Source: Pseudoalteromonas piscicida
GTDB taxonomy: Bacteria; Pseudomonadota; Gammaproteobacteria; Enterobacterales; Alteromonadaceae
Reading direction: 5' to 3'
Assembly: GCF_002208135.1 (NCBI RefSeq)
Contig: NZ_CP021647.1
Coordinates: 251,501-315,500 of the forward strand
Length of the DNA stretch: 64,000 nt
In this document: one piece after another, positions 11,235-18,459 of the stretch
Layout: the number at the start of each line of letters is the position of its first letter
How positions within the stretch are numbered: position 1 is the first letter of the stretch
Notes under the pieces: generated by a model
Databases searched by the model: none
Told to the model about the DNA's origin: nothing
What the model saw: the letters and a program-made list of their open reading frames with translations, nothing else
Position numbers and translations under genes: made by a program

Positions 11235-12683
11235 ATGACAGAAGAGAATAAAAAAACGATAAAAACGCAGCTGTTTCTGTGGCTTGGTCCCTTGGTAATG
11301 TTACTGATCTGTTTGGTTGAGCCACCCTCTGACATGTCGGTTGAGGCATGGAGAACCGCAGGCTTAGCGTTTTGGCTAGCTTCTTGGTGGATAACCGAAG
11401 CAGTGCCTATTCCGGCAGCTTCGTTATTACCCTTGGTTATTTCGCCTTTAGTCGGGATTGCCTCTATTAAAGCGGTTGCTGCACCGTTTGCGCATCCTTT
11501 GATTTATTTATTCTTGGGAGGATTTTTGCTTTCGATTGCCATGGAAAGGTGGGGGCTGCATAAACGCATCGCGCTGAATACCATGTTGTTTGCCGGCACT
11601 AAACCGAGTATACAGATCTTAGCGATGATGGGCGTGACCGCATTTTTATCTATGTGGATGTCAAACACGGCAACGGCAGTCATGATGTTACCGATTGCAC
11701 TTTCGGTTATTCACTTGGTAAAAGAGCAGGGGGGAGATAGCCAAAGCTTTGCTAAAGCGCTTTTACTTTCTATCGCTTATGGTGCAAGTATTGGCGGTAT
11801 TGCAACTTTAATCGGTACGCCACCAAATGCATTAATGGCTGCGTATTTATCCGACAGTTATCAAATTGAGATTGGTTTTGCCACTTGGATGATGATTGGT
11901 GTGCCTCTATCTTTGGTGATGCTGGTGTTTGCTTGGTTCTGGTTGACCAAAGTGACTTATAAGGTCGATAAAGAAGAAATTAATGTTGATACTAAGTCGT
12001 TATTTACTTCCCAATTAAAAGCACTAGGTGAAATGTCTCGTGCTGAGAAAGGGGTGTTTGTGGTATTTATTTTAGCAGCGGTATGCTGGATCTTTAGACC
12101 GCTAATTGGCGATGTTACTGGCCTTAAATTGTCAGATACCGGCATTGCCATTGCAGCCGCGCTGTTACTATTTGTTCTTCCTGCCAAGTCGGGAAGTGAC
12201 GAGCGTATTTTAGATTGGGAAAGCGCAGCTAAGGTACCTTGGGGTATCTTGCTACTATTTGGTGGTGGCTTATCACTGGCGGCACAGATCAAATCTTCGG
12301 GACTTGCCGATTACATCGCTAACTTACTTGCAGGGGCGGATGCCATGGGCTTAGTGCTTGGCGTGTTAGTTGTTGCTGCACTTATTACGTTCTTAACGGA
12401 AATTACTAGCAATACCGCAACGGCAGCAGGCTTTTTGCCTTTACTTGGCCCAGTCGCTGAATCAATTACAGGTTCTCCTCTAGCTTGGGTTATTCCAGCT
12501 GCAATTGCGGCCAGTTGTGCCTTTATGATGCCTGTTGCAACACCACCAAATGCCATCGTATTTGGCTCGGGTGAAATAAAAATTAAAGACATGATCCGAG
12601 CTGGGTTTGTTTTGAACTTAGTCGCGATAGGGTTAATTACAATTGTGACCTTGACTTTGGCAAGGAGCATACTAGGGTTTTAA
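11235..12683 (+). CDS. DASS-family (SLC13) sodium:dicarboxylate symporter
   Basis: A 482-residue inner-membrane transporter with about 11-12 hydrophobic segments. Family signatures are present twice in the inverted-repeat halves: 'MWMSNTATAVMMLPIA' with 'LIGTPPNAL' in the first half, and 'EITSNTATAAGFLPLL' with 'PVATPPNAIVFGSG' in the second. These SNT motifs bind carboxylate and Na+ in VcINDY-type transporters. The substrate is probably a C4-dicarboxylate such as succinate, fumarate or malate. It is co-transcribed with the porin and probably controlled by the DctB/DctD pair through the sigma-54 promoter at 10216. Confidence 0.92.
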   Translation: MTEENKKTIKTQLFLWLGPLVMLLICLVEPPSDMSVEAWRTAGLAFWLASWWITEAVPIPAASLLPLVISPLVGIASIKAVAAPFAHPLIYLFLGGFLLSIAMERWGLHKRIALNTMLFAGTKPSIQILAMMGVTAFLSMWMSNTATAVMMLPIALSVIHLVKEQGGDSQSFAKALLLSIAYGASIGGIATLIGTPPNALMAAYLSDSYQIEIGFATWMMIGVPLSLVMLVFAWFWLTKVTYKVDKEEINVDTKSLFTSQLKALGEMSRAEKGVFVVFILAAVCWIFRPLIGDVTGLKLSDTGIAIAAALLLFVLPAKSGSDERILDWESAAKVPWGILLLFGGGLSLAAQIKSSGLADYIANLLAGADAMGLVLGVLVVAALITFLTEITSNTATAAGFLPLLGPVAESITGSPLAWVIPAAIAASCAFMMPVATPPNAIVFGSGEIKIKDMIRAGFVLNLVAIGLITIVTLTLARSILGF

Positions 12684-12741
12684 AGTTGCCATTCTCCACA
12701 GGCTGTGTCCATCGAAAGGCAACTCGGTCATACGCAGCCTG
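12684..12741 (+). other. Interleaved inverted repeats after the DASS gene (possible pseudoknot)
   Basis: AGTTGCC (12684-12690) can pair with GGCAACT (12718-12724), and CAGGCTG (12699-12705) can pair with CAGCCTG (12735-12741). The two stems interleave, so they form either a pseudoknot or two competing hairpins. No U-tract follows. Confidence 0.4.
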
Positions 12742-12749
12742 TCTCTATA

Positions 12750-12970
12750 GTAATACCAATTGTGTTAATTCTCCAACCTATTTGAAGGGCTAAATACCAT
12801 ATTAGCGTCGTTAAAAACTTCTCATTTAGAACAACTAAATAGCAAAATTTTTGCCTTGCCTATATGGATATAGGTACCTTGGCGGTAGCAGGACGCGAGA
12901 GCGGAGATACTAAAGCTATTTTTCCGCTTCAAAATAGTTCATTTACTAAATACAATTGTTGTAAAACCTA
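12750..12970. repeat. Non-coding dispersed-repeat-like element (Alteromonadales type)
   Basis: The 355-base gap between the symporter and the aldehyde dehydrogenase holds no gene. It begins with GTAATACCAATTGTGTTAA and ends near TAAATACAATTGTTGTAA, loosely inverted ends around a shared CAATTG. Inside are TTAGAACAACTAAATAGC and a hairpin CCTATA-TGGA-TATAGG (12859-12874). I recall very similar 'AATACCAATTG' and 'AGTTGTTCTAAATGAG' segments as dispersed repeats in Pseudoalteromonas and related genomes; that is memory, not a search. No transposase is present. The boundaries are approximate. Confidence 0.5.
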
Positions 12971-13038
12971 GTTTTTTGAAGATAGACCCGTTGTTTTTTC
13001 CTTGCTATATTCGAATTGGACATTAGCAGGGCACGATA

Positions 13039-14442
13039 ATGATTGAAGATAATACCAGCACCTTAATCGCTACATTTACTCAGTTAAAAAGTCGCTTTAA
13101 CCAAGATCCTTACCCAGCGCTTGAGAAGCGTTTACGTCTATTAGCTGAAATAAAAGCACGTATGTTGCAGCGGCAAGATCAATTAGTCGAGGCAGCGGAT
13201 CTGGACTTTGGTACACGGAGTCGATTCGATACCGTGATTGCAGACATCATGCCTTGCATTAATTCCATTGATTATATCGCTAAGCATCTGCGTAAATGGT
13301 GCCGAGTGCAGCAACGTTCACCCGGTGTACAGTGGCTTCCGTCAAAGGCAAAGATTGAGATTGTGCCAAAAGGCGTAGTGGGCGTGATCGCTCCTTGGAA
13401 CTATCCAATTCAGCTGGCGATTGTTCCCGTTATTACCGCCCTTGCCGCTGGAAACAAAGTCATGCTCAAGCTGAGCGAATTCACTCCCAAGGTGAATGCG
13501 GTGATAAGAGCCATTTTTAAAGGATTGGACAATGAAGTGTGCGTCATTGAAGGTGGACCTGATATTGCCTCGACGTTTACTGATCAACCATTCGATCACT
13601 TGCTATTTACAGGCTCAACGGCAGTTGGCAAAAAGGTGATGGCAGCCGCGGCTAAAAACCTCACGCCGGTCACCTTAGAGTTAGGGGGGAAATCACCAGT
13701 TATTGTGCTTGATGACGCTGATATCAGCGCCGCTGCAATGAGTGTGTTAATGGGTAAGCTTTCAAATTCGGGGCAAATTTGTGTTGCACCAGATTATGTG
13801 TTAGTGCACGAAGAAATATACGAGGCATTCATTGCTAAGTTGAAACAGCACTACGAAAAAACATACAAATCAAAAGTGGGTGTAAAAAACCAAACTTCAA
13901 TTATTAACGACAGGCAATTTCAGCGCTTAAACGACATTATTATTGATGCTACAAGCAAAGGCGCGAATGTATGGCAAGCAGAGCCCTCACACGATAATCG
14001 CCAGCTTCCTTTGCATATCATTACTCACGTCAACAAAAGCATGAGGGTGATGCAAGAGGAATTATTTGGAACGATTTTGCCCATCCTAAAAATATCCAAC
14101 TTAAGTGATGCGATTAGCTACATAAGAGAAGACACTACACCGCTTGCGAGTTATTTGTTTACGCAATCTCAGGTCGCCATGAATAAAGTGTCAAAAGAGC
14201 TCGCAACGGGGACTTTAGCGATCAACGAAACCATAGTGCACGTGGTTGTTGAGTCTTTACCCTTTGGTGGTCTAGGTCACTCCGGCATGGGGCAATATCA
14301 CGGCGAGGAGGGCTTTTATACCTTTAGCCATAAAAAATCCGTTCTCCAATCCAATAATACCAAATGGCGCAACAAGATGCTGCTTGGTCATTCAAAGCTA
14401 CTTACAAAGCCTTTAGAGTGGCTCTTTTTGAGGAAAAAGTAG
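13039..14442 (+). CDS. Coniferyl-aldehyde-dehydrogenase-like NAD(P)+ aldehyde dehydrogenase
   Basis: A 467-residue class-3-like aldehyde dehydrogenase, which oxidises aldehydes to acids in the cytoplasm. Catalytic residues are in place: Asn121 in 'PWNYP', Glu214 in 'TLELGGKSP', and the nucleophile Cys248 in 'NSGQICVAPDYV', a motif typical of the coniferyl-aldehyde-dehydrogenase branch. The length fits that branch. The basic, aromatic C-terminal tail resembles membrane-associated fatty aldehyde dehydrogenases, so a medium- or long-chain aldehyde is also possible. It is transcribed alone; ATG 13039 follows a weak Shine-Dalgarno (AGCAGGGC). Confidence 0.88.
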   Translation: MIEDNTSTLIATFTQLKSRFNQDPYPALEKRLRLLAEIKARMLQRQDQLVEAADLDFGTRSRFDTVIADIMPCINSIDYIAKHLRKWCRVQQRSPGVQWLPSKAKIEIVPKGVVGVIAPWNYPIQLAIVPVITALAAGNKVMLKLSEFTPKVNAVIRAIFKGLDNEVCVIEGGPDIASTFTDQPFDHLLFTGSTAVGKKVMAAAAKNLTPVTLELGGKSPVIVLDDADISAAAMSVLMGKLSNSGQICVAPDYVLVHEEIYEAFIAKLKQHYEKTYKSKVGVKNQTSIINDRQFQRLNDIIIDATSKGANVWQAEPSHDNRQLPLHIITHVNKSMRVMQEELFGTILPILKISNLSDAISYIREDTTPLASYLFTQSQVAMNKVSKELATGTLAINETIVHVVVESLPFGGLGHSGMGQYHGEEGFYTFSHKKSVLQSNNTKWRNKMLLGHSKLLTKPLEWLFLRKK

Positions 14443-14548
14443 TATTAACCTGTTGAACAAAGAGTCATTGCGTGTTGGTACTTATTGTATTTGAAAATAA
14501 TGCCGTTAATGACGGACTACAGGCCGAGATGATAAAAAATTCGGGCAA

Positions 14549-14719
14549 TTAATGCTCGGTGTTTGTCCTATTTAATTCCTCATTGTCTTGCTGCTGGGCC
14601 GCGATTTTCTCACGCTCAGCTTTTGAGATGTAGCGCGGCTTATTGCTTTTTTGAAGTTTAGCATTTGCACGTTTGTCTTTTTTCTTAAGGGTTTCGTAAA
14701 TTTTCTTTTTGCGATTCAT
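14549..14719 (-). CDS. DUF2986-like small basic protein
   Basis: A 56-residue open frame that begins 'MNRKKKIYETLKKKDKRANA' and continues with 'KPRYISKAEREKIA'. It is extremely lysine-rich at the start with an acidic, glutamine-rich end. The opening and the 'PRYISKAER' block match what I remember of the DUF2986 family, which is found in Vibrio, Shewanella and Pseudoalteromonas and has no known function. Nucleic-acid or ribosome association is plausible from charge alone. It stands between the aldehyde dehydrogenase and the Sel1 gene, which is on the same strand. Confidence 0.75.
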   Translation of the reverse strand: MNRKKKIYETLKKKDKRANAKLQKSNKPRYISKAEREKIAAQQQDNEELNRTNTEH

Positions 14720-14862
14720 TTTCACAGCTCATAATAAATGAAACGCTAGTTTACCTTAGTGTTAGTGGGTTCAACAATGATAAAAGATAATCACCGTTAA
14801 CAATGATCGTAACAGTTACCTAGGTGTAACAGTAATGACCCAAGCGCTTAGCAAGGAAAGAT

Positions 14863-14890
14863 AATAAAGGCCTTACATGAGACCTTTATT
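14863..14890 (-). terminator. Terminator-like hairpin after the Sel1-repeat gene
   Basis: AATAAAGG (14863-14870) pairs with CCTTTATT (14883-14890). Read on the minus strand it lies 31 bases past the Sel1 stop and is followed by a U-rich run, so it probably ends that transcript. Confidence 0.6.
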
Positions 14891-14920
14891 ATTTACCACT
14901 TTACTTAACCTAAGTTTAGG

Positions 14921-15649
14921 TTATTTAGTACGTGTTTCAGCTACGTATTTACCGGCTTGAATTCGCTCATAAATACTATTAGCGAGTTCTTTTGCTTGTT
15001 CTATTTGTGAAGGGGAAAGCTGTTTTTCGTCGAGCACTCGGCTCTTTGTGGCTTCAGCATAGCCATTAAACTCGGCTAACGTGTTCCACACGTACGAGCG
15101 TTCAATATTTTTCTCGACTCCTAAGCCCTGAAAATACATGAGTGCTAAATTAAACATGGCTAAGGTGTAGTTGTTTGCAGCGGCTTTCTCATACCAGTTA
15201 AGAGCGTGGCGGTAGCTTTGCGGCACACCGTCGCCGTTTGCATACATTAAGGCGACGTTAAATTGCGCGGCTGGCATGTTTTTGTTTGCCGCTTTGGTCA
15301 TTAACTCAACATATTTAGAACGGTCTTTTTTAACGCCGCGACCTTCGTCATACATGACTGCTAGCGCAAACATTGCATCGGCCTCACCGAGCTTAACGGC
15401 TTGTTGAAATAGCTCTGCTGCCTTTCGTGAATTTTTTACGACACCATAGCCGCCTTCGTACATCACTCCGAGTTGGTAAATGCCGGGGGCATAGTTCATT
15501 TCAGCTAAATAATTGAATTCTTGTAGCGCTTCTTCAAACCTGCCAGCATTGAGTGCTTCTATGCCTTCTTCCAATCCTGCTGTTGCCAGAGGTGCTTGGC
15601 TTAATAGCGCAATGGCGATACATGCTTTTGAAATCCTGCCTAACATCAT
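14921..15649 (-). CDS. Exported Sel1-repeat (TPR-like) protein
   Basis: A 242-residue protein with a signal peptide (about 1-24, ending near 'PLATAG'). About five Sel1-like repeats of 36 residues cover roughly residues 25-195, recognisable from recurring 'A...LGVMYEGGYGV', 'LAVMYDEGRGVKKD', 'VALMYANGDGVPQS' and 'LALMYFQGLGVEKN'. Sel1 proteins are helical scaffolds for protein-protein contacts, often in envelope stress or secretion. The neighbouring gene is a divergent DUF6279 lipoprotein, so both act in the envelope, but no joint function is established. Confidence 0.88.
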   Translation of the reverse strand: MMLGRISKACIAIALLSQAPLATAGLEEGIEALNAGRFEEALQEFNYLAEMNYAPGIYQLGVMYEGGYGVVKNSRKAAELFQQAVKLGEADAMFALAVMYDEGRGVKKDRSKYVELMTKAANKNMPAAQFNVALMYANGDGVPQSYRHALNWYEKAAANNYTLAMFNLALMYFQGLGVEKNIERSYVWNTLAEFNGYAEATKSRVLDEKQLSPSQIEQAKELANSIYERIQAGKYVAETRTK

Positions 15650-15786
15650 AGACCTCCTTAAGGTAGCTATGCTAACTATGTTGATAGTTATTCTAATCCC
15701 AGTAACACAGATTTACAAAATACAAATCTAAAATAGCAGACACTACGTTAATATAAGGTAATAAAAACAAAAATTGAGGCAATAGG

Positions 15787-16572
15787 ATGAAGAAATTAGT
15801 AGCACTGGCGCTGTGTTTACTTTGTTTGGTTGGATGTAGTCAAAGATTGGCTTACAACAACTTAGGATGGTTAGCGAGTTATTATATTTCCGATTATGTT
15901 GAGTTGACGGATGAGCAAGAGGAAAAACTGGAGGTTGATGTAGAATCTTTGGTTGCGTGGCATCGGGAGTCCGAGCTACCAAAATACAAAGCGCATATCC
16001 AAGCACTACTAAAACATTGGCAAACCATGACTGAGAGTGACATGGTACATATGGTGTATACCATACGAACTTACTGGTATTCAGTCGTTGAAGCAATCTA
16101 CCCCACATTAGAAATTCATCTAAACTCATTGAATCGCGAGCAGCGAGAAATGCTGATAGCCAACATAGAAAAAGAAATGTTGGTCGATGATTGGGACGAG
16201 GGGGACCAATTCAACCGCTATGAACGTTGGCTTGGGGATCTGAGTGATAAACAAAAGGGACTTATTAATGAATATTATGAGCAAGGCGAGTTTGCACGTC
16301 AGGTTTGGCGTGCACATGAACAAAGGCGATTTAGTCAGTTTAAACAAGCCATGTTACTAAGCGGAACCGAGCAAGTTTCACCTGAGTTGTTGCAGCAGGC
16401 AATAGTCACTACACCCGCAGCGCTGCCTGAGCGCATCCTAGATATTCAAGCAAGGCGAATAAAAGAGTATGCAAGTTTAGCAGTTAAACTCAAAGGCACG
16501 ATGAGCGACGAACAAAAGAAACATTTTAAAGAAGAGCTCGAAGCGTTGCTTGAGCTCTTGGAATCACTGTAG
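15787..16572 (+). CDS. DUF6279-like lipoprotein
   Basis: A 261-residue predicted lipoprotein. The signal 'LCLLCLVGC' places the lipobox Cys at residue 17, followed by 'YNNLGWLASYYISDYVELTDEQE', a start I associate with DUF6279 proteins of gammaproteobacteria. The rest is helical and charged, with repeated 'LTDEQ/MSDEQK'-like helix starts. Function is unknown; the protein should sit in the outer or inner membrane facing the periplasm. It is divergent from the Sel1 gene and convergent with the flavin reductase gene. Confidence 0.8.
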   Translation: MKKLVALALCLLCLVGCSQRLAYNNLGWLASYYISDYVELTDEQEEKLEVDVESLVAWHRESELPKYKAHIQALLKHWQTMTESDMVHMVYTIRTYWYSVVEAIYPTLEIHLNSLNREQREMLIANIEKEMLVDDWDEGDQFNRYERWLGDLSDKQKGLINEYYEQGEFARQVWRAHEQRRFSQFKQAMLLSGTEQVSPELLQQAIVTTPAALPERILDIQARRIKEYASLAVKLKGTMSDEQKKHFKEELEALLELLESL

Positions 16573-16577
16573 GGCGC

Positions 16578-17219
16578 TTAGCCAAGCAGCTTAATTCTAG
16601 TTGGCTTGTTTGGTTTGGCATACTCTAAACGATTGATACGTTTGGTGCTGTGATACCCATCTAAACTGGAAATCGCAACGCTGTCGAGTGCCTCGATATC
16701 AATGTAACCGTCTTCGAGCAAAGCGGTTTCATCAACGTGGAGCGTCTCAATTTCACCTATTACTAGCTCTGTATCGTTAAGCTTGATGGTTTGATGATCT
16801 TTGAGTGTAAGTCCGTATTTTAGTCTGCTTTCCTTGACGAAAGGAGCTGGGAAACTATTTAAATACTGGGCGGTTAACCCTGTTTGTTCAAACTCAGATT
16901 GGTCTTTTTCATATCTGGCGGAGGTTTGATGGGCTGCCATATAAATTTGAACGTTAACTTGATTAATGGTGTACTTTTCAGTCGCTAAGATATTCTCTAG
17001 CGTGTGCCTAGGTACGCTATGTGGCCTAAAAATAACACCTACGAGCGCGGGGCTAGCGCCCAGGTGGAAAACGGAGCTGACGATAGACACGTTTTCTTGA
17101 CCCGCGTCATCAACCGTTCCAATTAAGTTCGCGCTTTTGAAGCCCGACAACGAATTTATCATCAATGCACGATAACGTTCGTCTAAGGTTTTAATATCGT
17201 CACTTGAGAAGTGTTTCAT
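16578..17219 (-). CDS. Flavin reductase-like (FMN-binding split barrel) protein
   Basis: About 213 residues. The segment 'INSLSGFKSANLIGTVDDAGQENVSIVSSVFHLGASPALVGVIF' (given in part) is the flavin reductase-like split-barrel core that binds FMN. Such proteins reduce flavins or act as flavin-dependent oxidoreductases in the cytoplasm. I chose the ATG at 17219, seven bases after the SDR stop; a longer in-frame start at 17261 would overlap the SDR gene by 35 bases. It is the last gene of a DCC-SDR-flavin reductase operon, which suggests a shared redox pathway of unknown substrate. Confidence 0.8.
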   Translation of the reverse strand: MKHFSSDDIKTLDERYRALMINSLSGFKSANLIGTVDDAGQENVSIVSSVFHLGASPALVGVIFRPHSVPRHTLENILATEKYTINQVNVQIYMAAHQTSARYEKDQSEFEQTGLTAQYLNSFPAPFVKESRLKYGLTLKDHQTIKLNDTELVIGEIETLHVDETALLEDGYIDIEALDSVAISSLDGYHSTKRINRLEYAKPNKPTRIKLLG

Positions 17220-17226
17220 GATGTGA

Positions 17227-17952
17227 TCACCATTCAATTGGTTTATTTTGCCAGTCAACATAGCTCACCGTGCCATCAGGGGGGGAATTTGCGATGATGC
17301 CGCTAAGTTGGTTTGCCACAAATTCCGGCGTAAAGAGTTTGTCTTCCGGGACGTTGGCTTGAAAAGGTTTTGAAAGTGGCGTGTCTGTAGTGCCTGGATG
17401 GAACAACACGAGCTTAACGTTTTTTGCTCGACGCGCCAGCTCGACTGCCGCAGATTTAAACATCATATTAAGCGCTGCCTTTGAGCTGCGGTAGCTGTAC
17501 CAGCCTCCAATCCGGTTATCACTAATACTTCCAACACGGGCAGAGAGTGCCGTAACTATGCATGGCTGCTTACCTTTTATGGCTGGTAGCAAGGCTTGCA
17601 ACCAAAGCATAGGGAGCATGGTGTTGATGTTGAAAAGCGCCATGCTGTAGTCAAGATCAATGTCCTCAAGCTTTTTCTCTGGGAACTTATCAATCTCGTC
17701 ATGGAGAAGACCATTAAAAATAGAGACGCTTTTCACTTCAAAGCCTAACTCAAGAATGTGCATCGCAACTTGACGAATTTGTGCCTTTGAGTAATCACAC
17801 TGAAAATGTAGATTGCTAGCTTGTGAAGTTTCTTTAGCCTGCCTAGACACTGTGATTACTTTTACGTTGGGGTTATGCCTAGCTTGGATTTTTACAAATG
17901 CACGGGCAATTGCTGAACTTGCACCAATCACTATGATCGCGAGATTAGTCAC
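17227..17952 (-). CDS. Short-chain dehydrogenase/reductase (SDR)
   Basis: About 241 residues with a classical Rossmann SDR layout: cofactor loop 'VIGASSAIA' near the N-terminus, active-site 'TALSARVGSISDNRIGGWYSYRSSK' (given in part) supplying Ser, Tyr and Lys of the YxxxK motif (YSYRSSK), and 'HPGTTDTPLS' after it. It should be an NAD(P)H-dependent ketone/alcohol oxidoreductase similar to the CsgA/YciK group. I prefer the GTG at 17952, which overlaps the DCC stop by 8 bases and has GGAG 9 bases upstream, over the ATG at 17979. It is the middle gene of a three-gene operon. Confidence 0.85.
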   Translation of the reverse strand: MTNLAIIVIGASSAIARAFVKIQARHNPNVKVITVSRQAKETSQASNLHFQCDYSKAQIRQVAMHILELGFEVKSVSIFNGLLHDEIDKFPEKKLEDIDLDYSMALFNINTMLPMLWLQALLPAIKGKQPCIVTALSARVGSISDNRIGGWYSYRSSKAALNMMFKSAAVELARRAKNVKLVLFHPGTTDTPLSKPFQANVPEDKLFTPEFVANQLSGIIANSPPDGTVSYVDWQNKPIEW

Positions 17953-18334
17953 GGTTGCAGTCTCCACTATTTTGCACACTGCATTGATTTGGGGCCAGAA
18001 GTTTAGAAATTTTCATTCTATGCCTTGCAAAAAACAGATAAGCGCGGTCTGCAATTGTTTTAATTACAGGGAGCCTAAGTAGCTTAATCCAACGATGTTT
18101 GCCAACCTGACCCCAAGCCGCTGCAGTAACATCTAACCCTAAAATTAGCTTGCCTTGGTTATCATAGCCGTGGAGCTTTGCCATTGCCGCTTCACGCTTT
18201 ATCTCAGGAAACTCAGAATAGAAGCGATTATCGTGAATGTTCACCAAATCAATTTTATTGTGTTTATCAAAACGCTTGAGTTCGTTCATTTCCCTCACAC
18301 AAAGCGGACAGTTGCCATCGTAAAATACAATCAT
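17945..18334 (-). CDS. DCC-family thiol-disulfide oxidoreductase-like protein (DUF393)
   Basis: A 129-residue protein starting 'MIVFYDGNCPLCVREMNEL', which contains the DGxCPxC signature naming the DCC family. These small thioredoxin-fold-like proteins are thought to be thiol-disulfide oxidoreductases. The family often lies beside photolyase/cryptochrome or SDR genes; here it heads an operon with an SDR and a flavin reductase. Both cysteines of the motif are present, so redox activity is plausible. It is divergent from ppc, sharing a 125-base promoter region. Confidence 0.87.
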   Translation of the reverse strand: MIVFYDGNCPLCVREMNELKRFDKHNKIDLVNIHDNRFYSEFPEIKREAAMAKLHGYDNQGKLILGLDVTAAAWGQVGKHRWIKLLRLPVIKTIADRAYLFFARHRMKISKLLAPNQCSVQNSGDCNRD

Positions 18335-18459
18335 TCGTTCACTTGAATAATACTTATCTTTGTCATGTTATTACGTTAACGTCTTGAAAATAGATCGTTC
18401 GCAAATCAATTTATTCTCGGTATAGTGGAGTTCGAGTATCTTTTCATCAAGGAGATTGT

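Noticed and set aside
15743..16129. Open frame of 128 codons on the minus strand
   Set aside because: It lies opposite the DUF6279 lipoprotein gene, and its composition is that of an antisense shadow.
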